From Stereum hirsutum FP-91666 SS1 (taxonomy: Eukaryota > Basidiomycota > Agaricomycetes > Russulales > Stereaceae), in the NCBI RefSeq assembly GCF_000264905.1, contig NW_006763133.1, positions 1,143,082 to 1,207,081 on the forward strand: DNA of 64,000 bases. Reading direction: 5' to 3'. The notes below the pieces were generated by a model. The model saw only the letters and a list, made by a program, of their open reading frames with translations. It made no database searches and was not told the DNA's origin. Of this stretch, positions 23,216 to 32,669 are shown one piece after another. The translations under genes and the position numbers were made by a program. Each line of letters begins with the position of its first letter. Positions within the stretch are counted from its first letter, which is position 1.

Positions 23216-24766
23216 TCACCCTCTTCTGTCTTCTGACGATGTCTCTTTCGCGAACAACGTGCGTCGACCTCAAATTTTCTAATCGTACTAACTAGCTCAC
23301 GCATGGGTGTCTCTCCGTAGGCCGTGTTGAATACCGAAGCGTCGTTTCGCCGCCTCCTCAACAAAAGCTTCTTTCTGCTGCAGGGATGGAGAACTGACAG
23401 TGCGCAAAAGCTGGATCCATCAATCACGCAGCACCAGCGTTTATGTTTTCTAGCGAGTCCTATATGATGTGCTATCCAAAAATATGCGTCAATTCATCCG
23501 AACGAAGAGACGCGATCCTAAACGCATATCCGCACGCGCTCGGTGTCCTCCGTGGTAGGACCTTATAACCTTCAGAACCAGATCTCTTCTCTAGCCGCCT
23601 TCTTTGCGCCGGTTACGTGGACAGAATACGGGAACCTGATTGAGTTGAGAGTGTAAGTTCGTCCAAACTTACACCGTTGCAGCGGAGTGAGATTTTAAGT
23701 GTACGATTTTACCGTCAGACTAACCATACTTGGGCCTGCGAACGCTTCAGACATATAGATCGGAGTGGTGCTACCCCGGACATGCAATGCATGTCGTGCA
23801 TGGACTGCTCTGAATTCTCCTTCGAGCTACTGTCCAGATGGAGTCTTTGATGGAACGGAGGACCGCGCCGTGTCCTACCAGTGTAGTGATCTTCAGTGTT
23901 CTACTTCAGTCACTACAAGATGGGTTCACGTTTCTTGGTTCAGGGAGATAGATTATGTTCTTGAAGAGAGTTTCCGCGTCTTGCCTTCTATCATCGTACC
24001 CCAGAGGTCTTCATTTGGATCGCACACTACCATTTACCTTTCTACCGCGGAGCCTTCCGAGTCAAGCTGGAACGAGACGCAAAGGAAGGTTTTGATGCGC
24101 AGCACTAAGGTGACTACCTTGAACACCCTTCCAGTCGCACGAAATCCCACTGGTTCGCACATTCTGACGCGTTGTGAAGAGATAATCGGACTGTAAGTCA
24201 GGTAGCGTGATCATTCACCAACTTATACACTTCTCACTTCTGTCCATGGATACTACACTGCTACTACACTCCCTACCTCTCGTCTGGAACACGCATGGGA
24301 TCTGGATATTCAAGTCTACCGCAGCCATTCACCCACAACCGTGAGGCTCGCTCTCCACACATGTGACCGTACCCTGACGGCGAGAGCAGATGTTTATTGA
24401 CTCCGAAAGCTACTTGACAATGTCTCACTGCTGGAAAGCAACTCAGACACTCGGATGACTTCTAGAGACATTGACTGACGTAGATAGGCGGCACATAAGT
24501 ATTGCATAAGTACCTTGAAGGATCTCGCACATCATTCGAATTTCGAGAACAAGGAAGTCGACGAGATCAGACTCCGAATGCATCACAGCGGAGCTACGAA
24601 GACAAGGACCGTGCATAATATAATAGAATACAGAAGGGTAACAGTGCCAGTGGTTGCCCTCTTTCATAGCCCGCAGTGAAAGTGGGAAGAAATTCCGGAG
24701 ATATCTCGCAAAAGTTCTTGTCTTCGCCGATGTTCAGAATAAGTTATGATATGAAATGTGTATTAT
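23216..24766. other. Intergenic region with unresolved exon-like segments
   Basis: 1.55 kb without a firm gene. A plus-strand segment around 23550-23650 reads AAFFAPVTWTEYGNLIELRV and stops at a consensus GTAAGT donor. A second open stretch, 23759-24191, lies between a TAG acceptor and another GTAAGT donor. The phases do not join cleanly into one model, and I recognise no domain. These could be exons of an unidentified small gene or chance reading frames. Confidence 0.3.
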
Positions 24767-24850
24767 GGCCCCGTGGCTCAGTGGTAGAGCGTGTGATTCC
24801 AGTAGTTGATGTGTATCCACAAGGTCATCCGTTCAAATCGGGTCGGGGTC
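24767..24850 (+). tRNA. tRNA-Trp (anticodon CCA) with a 13-nt intron
   Basis: Cloverleaf by eye. The acceptor stem GGCCCCG pairs with CGGGGTC (one G-U), followed by discriminator A at 24851. The D arm is GCTC-AGTGGTA-GAGC, with a short loop. The anticodon stem is TGTGA/CCACA, with an A31-C39 mismatch. The anticodon CCA is at 24799-24801, followed by G37. The variable loop is AGGTC, and the T arm is ATCCG-TTCAAAT-CGGGT. The intron is placed after position 37 (24803-24815), where nuclear tRNA introns sit. An intragenic B box (GTTCAAATC) is present, and a T-run about 20 nt downstream (near 24870) would terminate Pol III. Fungal tRNA-Trp genes commonly carry an intron here. Confidence 0.85.
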
Positions 24851-24851
24851 A

Positions 24852-25234
24852 TTCATTCGGGTTGATAATTTTTTTTTTGTTGTGAGGAGGGATGGAGGAG
24901 CATATATACGACTCCAAGGAAGTCCACTCGAGTTCTTCGATTCGGTTCCGGCAGGCCTTAAATGGTATTGCACTGTGGCCTCTCGGGCGCGCCCAATCAA
25001 CTTAGACCGGGTCCATTACTCAGGCAACGGCCCAACGTCAACAACGGCTCTTAATCCTTGCTTAATCCCTCCCGAAGGCTTTCTCAGTGTCTTTGACAGT
25101 GTCGGCAGTATCACGTTTGAGAGAAATAGCACTGGTGACGATATTGGCGCTGCTTGTTAACCTCATGATTTCCTCGTTCCAAGTATTACTGTCTGAGAAT
25201 AAGGAAGGAAGCAGAAAGCACAGACTTCGCCTCT
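24852..25234. other. Intergenic region after the tRNA
   Basis: 383 bp: the Pol III terminator T-run near 24870, then sequence with a short open frame (24882-25160) that has no recognisable domain and no gene support. It presumably contains the 3' end of the F-box gene on the minus strand. Confidence 0.4.
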
Positions 25235-26884
25235 CTAAATACTGCCATCGCCATCACCAACACTGAGCCGAGCAGCCAGCGCCTCGTAATCAATATCTTC
25301 ACTCCCATAATCCGAAATATCCTGAGTCAAATCCTTGCGCGGCATTCCACTAATCCAAACGTCCAACCCCTCGTCCTTACACCTCCCAATCGTCGCCGCG
25401 TCCGACTCTGAAGGAGATTCATCGAAATCCCAAGACAGACGGACGTGTTTCAGCCTTGCCACGGCTGGCATTGAGGCTGAGGTGGTGGCGGTGTGTAGTG
25501 TCCTGGCCAGTTCCGCGTCGGACCACCAGCGAGATGCGATGGCTTTGACAACGAGACTGGTGCGGACAGGTTCTAATCCCTCTGAGGGAGGATACTCGTC
25601 GATGTCGAGGCTCTCCAGGCGCGGAACGAGTGGCGTGGCAGCCGAAGTGGCGTCGTAGGTGAGGGCGTGGAAGAAATCGTCTCTCGTCGCGGCGTATGTC
25701 AAAGAGGCACGGAACGAGACCAGCGCGGGAAGGAGCTTCAGGACGACGACGGCGTCTTCATCGTAAAAAAGGATCGAATCGATAGATAGGTGCGTCAACG
25801 TCGATCCGCAGTGCGAGTAGATGAAGCTGATATAGGTTGGCGTTTCCGCCGATTCGGGAGGTTCAGTCGCTCGTATGTCTAATCGTTGGAGCGCGGGCAT
25901 AACTAGTGGCTGGAAGAAACTGGCCTCGTGATCGAGGAAGCGTTCGTTGTCGTCAAAAATCACGCTAAGGGCCCGGAGGTGGGGGAAGGTACGGGTCGGA
26001 AGGTCCGGGGCGACTTGACCTTCAGGCCAGACAATGACGTGTCCTAGGGAGCAGGTTTCTAGGAGAGGGCATTTCAGGATGATATCACGCGCGGCCGCTG
26101 AGGTGCGGAAGACTTCGCTGGTAGTGAGCTTTGTGATCTGCGCCCAAGGAAGCGCGAGGGTGAGGGTTCGGAGGAGCCGACTTCCTCGTCTCTTGTCGGC
26201 CACCAGCGTGAGTTCGCGAAGTTTGGGAGCTTTGGCGAACACGAGCGGGCGATCCAGCACGATTGACCCCAAGAGCGGGGGCCCCCATGTAGTGATGGTG
26301 AGGCTCTCGAGATTGGACCAGCCATCTTCACCGATAGCAAAGTATTGCAGCTCCTTGCAGGCAGATTGAGTGAGGCTGATGTGCAGCGAGTAAATCCTCT
26401 CAACGTGCGGTATAAGGGCCCGAATCAACTTCTCGAGGCCTTTTTGCAATCCCGAGGCGAACGTGTGATGGCGTGACGCCTCCAACGTCACCGAAAGTGG
26501 ACAGGCTTTTGACCTGGCCAAATACGCCACTAACTTCTCCATCCATTGATTCGTGATGTACATACCGGAAGGGATACGGACGTGCGGTGACGCCCAAAGG
26601 TGCGGTGTGCCATAGATGATCTTGCGCCACTGGGAACAGACTCGGGCAAGAAGAAAGGGGGAATGGGGGAAGATAATCGGATGTTCGACATTCCAGCTGT
26701 GTTCTTCTATCCAAGAGAGAAAGATGTCGCAGAGAATCTCGGCTGGGACACGTTCGATTGGGCTGTGGTCTACGCGGTCGTGTTGAGTGGCGAGGGCGCC
26801 AATTTGGCTATGTTCAACAATGTCCTCCATATTGTCCTTCGAAGCACTGTGGAGACTCAGTATCAGGCAAGAGTCAAAGGACAT
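25235..26884 (-). CDS. F-box-like protein with leucine-rich C-terminal part
   Basis: Single-exon gene, 549 aa, first ATG at 26884; an alternative in-frame ATG 18 codons later (26830) begins MEDIVEHSQ. Near residues 42-65 there is an F-box-like segment, PIERVPAEILCDIFLSWIEE, followed by ARVCSQWRKIIYGTPHLWAS. This arrangement is typical of the very large F-box-like families of Agaricomycetes. The rest has irregular leucine-rich stretches (PKLRELTLVADKR, CPLLETCSLGHVIVWP, PALQRLDIRATEPPES, PRLESLDIDEYPPS) that fit an LRR-like substrate domain. Members are presumed SCF adaptors, but substrates are unknown and some families expand without clear function. The intronless structure contrasts with its neighbours. 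Confidence 0.85.
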   Translation of the reverse strand: MSFDSCLILSLHSASKDNMEDIVEHSQIGALATQHDRVDHSPIERVPAEILCDIFLSWIEEHSWNVEHPIIFPHSPFLLARVCSQWRKIIYGTPHLWASPHVRIPSGMYITNQWMEKLVAYLARSKACPLSVTLEASRHHTFASGLQKGLEKLIRALIPHVERIYSLHISLTQSACKELQYFAIGEDGWSNLESLTITTWGPPLLGSIVLDRPLVFAKAPKLRELTLVADKRRGSRLLRTLTLALPWAQITKLTTSEVFRTSAAARDIILKCPLLETCSLGHVIVWPEGQVAPDLPTRTFPHLRALSVIFDDNERFLDHEASFFQPLVMPALQRLDIRATEPPESAETPTYISFIYSHCGSTLTHLSIDSILFYDEDAVVVLKLLPALVSFRASLTYAATRDDFFHALTYDATSAATPLVPRLESLDIDEYPPSEGLEPVRTSLVVKAIASRWWSDAELARTLHTATTSASMPAVARLKHVRLSWDFDESPSESDAATIGRCKDEGLDVWISGMPRKDLTQDISDYGSEDIDYEALAARLSVGDGDGSI

Positions 26885-27450
26885 GGATGCTCGCTACCTA
26901 TTTGTGAGCTCTGATATCTCAAAACCTTCGAAGGACGCTCAGTAGCTGCTTCCTAACGACCGACTCGTAGAAAAGAGGACCAGGAGAATAGCAAGCACAG
27001 AATGTCAACCCACGAGCACACTCTCGTTGTTCAAGTAGTATGGGCCCGAGTCAGGGATAGCGGCTCAAAGTTATAAAGGAGAGAGGTCACTTCCTGTCAC
27101 TTCGCCCGCTTGAACGCGCGCAATGACCATCGCCTGTGGCCCACGCGGCCACGCGGCACCGGTTGTCAATCAGTCGGAGAAGGTCGGAGAATGAACACTT
27201 AGAAGCTCAATCCGACAACATGGCGCGTTGGGTACGTACTTCATGTTCAAGTTCACCGCAACACCGCTACCGACAGTCTCTGAATCAGCTTGAATCTTCA
27301 CAGCCGCTTTAACAATGATATCCACCTATCTTTCTTCTTTCGAGTTGACCAAACACCAATAAAACTGAACCAAACCAAACATATACTGTCATAGACAGCC
27401 CCCTAGGCCAGCCAAAGAACATCCGACACAACGACGTTTTGCCAGTGATA

Positions 27451-27755
27451 TCGATGCTTCCTTTTGGCAACGGAAAGGCTTGCGAGATCCTCCCCTAGCC
27501 TCTCCCGCAGGATCTAGAGTTGTTTGGTTCATCTATTTATAAATATTGATGTTTGATACACTTGTACTAGAACTCGGGCACTCTGAGTCGAGGGCTATCT
27601 ATCATAAATATATGAAAGCCGTTGTCGTACTATATATCCCACATAAATGCTTCTTTTTGGCACCCAAAACGTTCAAGCCAGATCCTCTCCCGCGAGTCGG
27701 GATCTAGAGTTGTTTGGCTACTTGCTTAGTATAAAGTTGATGTTTGGGCACCACA
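27451..27755. repeat. Degenerate tandem direct repeat (two copies, period about 195 bp)
   Basis: Copy one (about 27451-27560) and copy two (about 27646-27755) share in the same order: ATGCTTCYTTTTGGCA, a GATCCTC block, GGATCTAGAGTTGTTTGG, and TTGATGTTTG. Spacing between matching blocks is about 195 bp with small indels. No coding capacity seen. Confidence 0.55.
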
Positions 27756-28435
27756 AAAAAAAGAGAACAAAAAAGGTTATCTGGTATCATGGTGAAAGCG
27801 GCTGCAACCGTGTGTCCAACTTACTGGCACTAGTACTCTCTTCAGCAACAGATTCATCCTCGTCATGATCCATGATCACGTCTTCACGAACGGCGAGCCT
27901 GAGCTCAGAGCTAACTCAACCTTCGCAGTGTCACTGGCACTGGCACTAGTATGTACTGCGGCCTTGGGTCCGGATGGCGAGCTCAACTTAAAGTTAGACA
28001 GTACTGAGTCTGAGTCTGAGGAGTCTGATGGAGTTTGAGGGGAAAATTTAAGTTCGCCATGGTCTGGTCTGGTCTATACGAACAACGTCAAACAAGCAGA
28101 TGAATAACGACTCGGAACAGGCTGCTTGCCAACAAGTACTCGAGCCAGATTCCTAGAACTCAGACTGCTCATACTCCACAACACCGACAGCAATACCAAG
28201 TCACCGTTCTAAGAAAAGACCGAAGACGTTCGTTCCCCAGCCACTGGCAAAACACAAATCACAAATCATAGTCTATATCTATACGAACAAACAAACAACG
28301 AGAGCAGCATATGCACATGCACATGCCTGTTCGCGTGTGCATGTGCGTGAATGCGCGTGAATGCGTGTATGTAGAGTAGAATATTATACGTGCGTGCTGT
28401 GCATACTGCGAGAGCGAGATGGAGGATGTATGTAT

Positions 28436-28468
28436 GGAAGGAAGGAAGGAAGGAAGGAAGGAAGGAAA
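28436..28468. repeat. (GGAA)n microsatellite
   Basis: About eight uninterrupted GGAA units are visible, then the tract degrades to GGAAAGACG. Confidence 0.9.
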
Positions 28469-28594
28469 GACGAAGATGAATCAAGGCAGGAGGCAAGGGA
28501 ATGTTCGAGCATGGAAAACGAAAGTGATGATGCGAAATGAAAACGGAAGTGGAAGTGGAACCGAGAAACGAAGGTGAAGTAGTTGCAGTGACAG

Positions 28595-28642
28595 TGAAAA
28601 TGAAAATGAAAATGAAAATGAAAATGAAAATGAAAATGAAAG
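28595..28642. repeat. (GAAAAT)n hexanucleotide array
   Basis: About eight near-perfect GAAAAT units in a row, flanked by further purine-rich sequence. Such hexamer arrays are typical slippage products. Confidence 0.9.
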
Positions 28643-29612
28643 TGACGGTGCAGGTACTAGTGGAAGTGGAAGTGGCCGGCGAAGTGGAAAAGAGATGGAG
28701 TCAGAGAGAAATAAAGATAAGGATATAGACAGGACGAATGCGAAAGATGAGCGTGGAGACTGAGGAATGATTCAGAATGCGAGAGACTCTGGAAAAGGTG
28801 GGAAGAAGGAGTCGAATGCGAAAAGCAACGAAAGAACGGTAAGGCCTTCCTTCTTCGTCAGACTAACCACTGTCACCTAGCTATAGAATTCAAACATGAG
28901 TACCGAGTGCTGTGAGTCCTGCCGCCGCAGTACATACACATCACCGAGACAGGAACCCAAACCCAAACATACGTAGCTATGTACGTTCAGCCATCGGTTC
29001 ATTCACAACGACGAACAACGAACATAATAACATATATCCTATGCATGCATGCACACACGTTCGTCTATCTCAGTAAGCGGCTCCTATGTACGGTAAGTTG
29101 TAGCGGTAGCGAGAACGGAAAAAAAGGTATAACAAAAGGAAGATATAACGTATTGTATTGTATTGTCGTGATTCTGGGTGCGTTGCGTGTGGGCGTCGAT
29201 CTGAGTCTGAGTCTGTGCGGGTGGGCGTGAGTGTCTGTGTCTGTTGAATGCATAGATGGAGGGAGGGGGAGGGGGTAGCGGCAGAGGGGCGAAATGCAGA
29301 GGAGTGCCAGTGTAGCATGAGATGGGGATGGGGATGGGGATGGGATAGAGTAAGCTACGGGTAAGAGGACAAGGACAAGGGGGATAAAAAAACGAAAACG
29401 AAAACGAACGGAAGTAAAGTTCAAAAAAGTAAAAGGTGAGAAGAAAAAAAAACTCTAATATTCGACTCGAATAGATATCGATTCGCTCACTGACAATGTC
29501 ACGCAAGCGGGGGGTATCAACTGACCAACTAACCAACGAATCAAATTTCATGCACCACCACTCACTCTCTCCTCTCCTTCTTACAAGCCTCCCCAAGAAA
29601 CCCCAAATCCTC

Positions 29613-31487
29613 CTATTGCCTCCTCTCACCCCCACTTCCGCCCATCCACACCCCCGTCCCCAAATTCGGTGACCCAGTACTCGAGGCATACCTCGACAGA
29701 GGCGGAGGCGGCGGCACACTCCCAGGTGAAGGCGGCGAAGGTGACGGTGTCCGCGAATTATAAGGCGATCCATACGGCGCGCTCAAATACCTCGGCGTAT
29801 CCACCATCTCCATCCACCCCCCATTCCCATTCCCATTCCCGTTCGCCGTCCCATTCCCATTCGCTGTGCCATTCGCAGCAGCACCGTCCACCTGCACGCC
29901 CAATCCATACCCCTGCCCCGCTCCATAGACCAACCCCGGCTGTCCCATCTCATGCGAATGTCCAAACGGCGTGATCTCCCCCGTCGGACTCCCCGTCGGA
30001 CTCCCATTCCCAAGACCCGGTATGGGGGTCGGAACTCTCGACATCTCCTTCTTATCCCTCTCTCCCAAATCCCCCAATATCGGCTCATCAGGCCCCACCG
30101 GACTCCCGGGCCACCCCGCTCCCGCTCTCGATTTTGTTGCCCCAGTCGCCCCATTAACGACGTTGACGAGCAATTGCGGTTCGGACCCCGCGGGCTGGTT
30201 GTACATCCATGTCGCGGCGAGGACGACGGAAGAGCCGATCATGAATGAGGATGTGAGGCGGAAATCGAAGAGGGCGACGGAGGCGAGGAAGGAGAGGATG
30301 ATGGAGAGAGAGGTCGCGAAGCCTTTGAGGATGTTGTCTGAGTATTTGATTACGACTGCAGTGATCAACCCTCCGAACACCTGAATCGCGACGGTCGCCC
30401 ATGCCCACAATCCAAAGTTTGCGAAAAACTGGCCGAAGAAACTGTTGCCAGAGGGAGAGTATGGGTTTGAAGTGGCGTGGTGGTGGTAGAGTGTCGGGAG
30501 GAGGGCGGGGATGAGGGAGAAGAGGGAGAGCTGGACGTTGCGGACCCAGAGGTCTGCTTTCGAGTTTTTGAGGACCATTTCAAAGTAAACGCCTGCGAGG
30601 CCGGAGGTGAAGCATGCTGCCGTGACGGCGCCGAAGCCTTTGAGGGGGGACATGATGTGGGTGTAGAGGGGAGCCGAGTCGTGTGCGCTGCCGACGGCGG
30701 ACTCGCGGTGGTGGTGGTGCGTCGTCGTCGTCGTCGTGGTGGAAGAGGTGGTCTGGATCTGGACGATGGCGACGCCGAGGGCGAGGAAGATGAGGGAGAC
30801 CCATTTGGTGGAGCTGAGCCGTTTGCGGAGGAGGGCGACGGAGAAGGCGGCGGTGGTGAGGATCTTCATCTGGTAGGTGACCTGGAAGGTGGCGACGGGA
30901 AGGTTGGAGATGGCGACGAACTGGAGGGAGTTCTGGACGACGTAGAGGAGGGCGGGGATGGAGAGCTTCCAGCAGTCCGGGCTGAAGATCTCGCGCAGGA
31001 CCTGGCGGAGGGCGGAGAGCGGGGTGTGTTGGGCAGAAGGGGCGTAGAGGGCGGCGTCGCGCTTGGGGGAGTGGAAGATGTAGACGCGGTAGGCGGCGAT
31101 GAGGAAGGAGATGGAGCCCTTGAGGAGCTCGTTGAGGAGGACGGCGGACGCGGTCGAGTAGGCCTCGGCAGGCGGGATGGAGACTCGGGAGTAGTGCATG
31201 ACTATCGAGAGCGCCGCGTTTTGGACGGCGAGGGTGACGAGGCTGGGTAGTGTTAGTATGGGCATAACAAGCAGACAAAAGGAGACTGACGAGAGGTATT
31301 TGAGCGGCATGCCGAAGATGACGGGCGAGTCGTCCTTTGCACCGTTTCCATTTGGGGGCGCGGAGACGGAGAGGGTGGGGACGGGAGAGGACGTCCTAAG
31401 CACAGGCATCGGTCTGTGGTAGACCTCGGAGGGGCCGGGGGAGTTGAGGGACGCAGAGGACGCGCGGGAGTGGTAGGTGCGTGCCAT
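29613..31487 (-). CDS. Nucleotide-sugar transporter, UDP-galactose type (SLC35A family)
   Basis: Two exons, 31487-31291 and 31242-29613, with a 48-nt intron; 608 aa. Golgi antiporters of this family import UDP-galactose or related nucleotide sugars in exchange for UMP. The splice restores the signature KYLSLVTLAVQNAA followed by VMHYSR at the start of the membrane domain. Further family segments are LLNELLKGSISFLIAAYRVY, LYVVQNSLQFVAISNLPVAT, TYQMKILTTAAFSVALLRKR, GFGAVTAACFTSGLAGVYFE, GGLITAVVIKYSDNILKGFA and a last helix LTSSFMIGSSVVLAATWMYN. Family members are usually 320-400 aa. Here a Ser/Pro-rich N-terminal extension and a roughly 180-residue Gly/Asn/Pro-rich tail with NGNG repeats are added. 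Specificity for galactose is inferred from family resemblance only. Confidence 0.88.
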   Translation of the reverse strand: MARTYHSRASSASLNSPGPSEVYHRPMPVLRTSSPVPTLSVSAPPNGNGAKDDSPVIFGMPLKYLSSVSFCLLVMPILTLPSLVTLAVQNAALSIVMHYSRVSIPPAEAYSTASAVLLNELLKGSISFLIAAYRVYIFHSPKRDAALYAPSAQHTPLSALRQVLREIFSPDCWKLSIPALLYVVQNSLQFVAISNLPVATFQVTYQMKILTTAAFSVALLRKRLSSTKWVSLIFLALGVAIVQIQTTSSTTTTTTTHHHHRESAVGSAHDSAPLYTHIMSPLKGFGAVTAACFTSGLAGVYFEMVLKNSKADLWVRNVQLSLFSLIPALLPTLYHHHATSNPYSPSGNSFFGQFFANFGLWAWATVAIQVFGGLITAVVIKYSDNILKGFATSLSIILSFLASVALFDFRLTSSFMIGSSVVLAATWMYNQPAGSEPQLLVNVVNGATGATKSRAGAGWPGSPVGPDEPILGDLGERDKKEMSRVPTPIPGLGNGSPTGSPTGEITPFGHSHEMGQPGLVYGAGQGYGLGVQVDGAAANGTANGNGTANGNGNGNGGWMEMVDTPRYLSAPYGSPYNSRTPSPSPPSPGSVPPPPPLSRYASSTGSPNLGTGVWMGGSGGERRQ

Positions 31488-32669
31488 GGGGAGCGATAGA
31501 GCTGCTCTGGGGACGCCGCGCGGTTATTAAAGAGTTCGTAGCGAACGGGGGAGCTCAGCGTTCGCCCTCGGCTGTTGGCGATCCTCCCGCCTTTTAGGGC
31601 GGCGTCGTCGTCGATCAGCTTTGCCTGTCTAGCCCTCGCAACCTTTTTTTTTTCATTCCTTTCCTTACGTAGCCATCAGATCTTATTCGCGGTACATAGA
31701 ACAAACAGAGTCAACATCCCCTCTTCGTCGCAACCCCTTCAATTTCGAAGAACCTCTAGTTCCCTCCACGTCACGATATCTCTCCACAGCAATCCACTAG
31801 CCACACCGCACGTACATAAAACTGCCCAAAAATAAGCACAACCCCGTCAGCAATTCGTTTCACCCCAAACACAGCTCAAACGAAAAGAAGTCGAACGCAA
31901 AGAAGCCTCAGACTCGCCTTTAGGCTCTCCATCCACACCCAGCGAAAACGACATGATGCACCCAGACCGAAGATATCCAGCAGCAATGCGTTCAATCATC
32001 CAGTCTCGAAAGGTTTCGTCGTTCCTCCCCTGCGAGGGGAGGGCGGGTGTGTCCATTTACCAGGTTTTTCTTCATCGGCTCTCGCATGTATATATGGAAA
32101 GACAAAGACAAAGACAAAAGAAATTATATTGCACTCACAAGCATAGTACTACATGACCATCTCCATTACTCGTACATTCCCCGACCTATAGACAAAACGA
32201 AACAGAGGAAAGAGAAAGAAAATGTAGTCATCTCCAGGTGATCCAGCGTCCTCGTCCCTCAACCAACGGGAGGAACAATCAGCATAGATTGTTTTTGAGA
32301 CGTCCTATACACGCAAGTGCAAACTCCCTCTACGACGCTTGTCTGGACCGTCCTTCCTTGTCTTTCGATACGCGGGACTGCGAGGAGGAAGAACAGTAAT
32401 TTGGACGTCGAGGTTTTGTGAAGGTAAAAAAATGCGACGCGTGAGGTTTATATAGACGTCGGGGGATTCCGGTTTGGAAGTCCGATTTGGGTGCGTCGTT
32501 CGGGTGGGCGCGTCGACGTTGCGAGTATTGGTCTCCATCTCGAGTGTCGAGACAGCAAAAAGCCACAGAGCAGAGGCAGGCTCGCTTTTTCATTCTCCTC
32601 TCCCCATTTCTCTCTCAAACCCAGACACTAACATACTTTTCTGCTCCCCACAGGGCAAATAATCCAATA
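31488..32669. promoter_or_regulatory. Divergent intergenic region (transporter / MRP51-type gene)
   Basis: 1.18 kb between two divergent start codons. Reading frames here are short and unsupported. A cccacag 3' splice site at about 32653, just upstream of the ATG at 32670, suggests a 5' UTR intron for the right-hand gene. No recognised regulatory motif. Confidence 0.4.

Larger units (their letters stand above)
26885..29612. other. Repeat-rich intergenic region
   Basis: 2.7 kb without a supportable gene. It contains a degenerate direct repeat (27.45-27.76 kb), a GGAA microsatellite, a GAAAAT hexamer array and GATGGG repeats near 29.32 kb, listed separately. From about 28.4 to 29.4 kb the plus strand is purine-rich with long A/G tracts. 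The reading frames there (for example 28537-28728) simply translate the simple repeats. The last few hundred bases probably form the 3' UTR of the transporter gene on the minus strand. Confidence 0.5.

Noticed and set aside
30477..31278. Long open frames on the opposite strand or another frame of the transporter gene (acidic 257-codon plus-strand frame; basic 232-codon minus-strand frame)
   Set aside because: They overlap the transporter's conserved membrane segments. Their extreme acidic or His/Arg/Pro composition is what a strongly C-rich coding strand produces in shadow frames.
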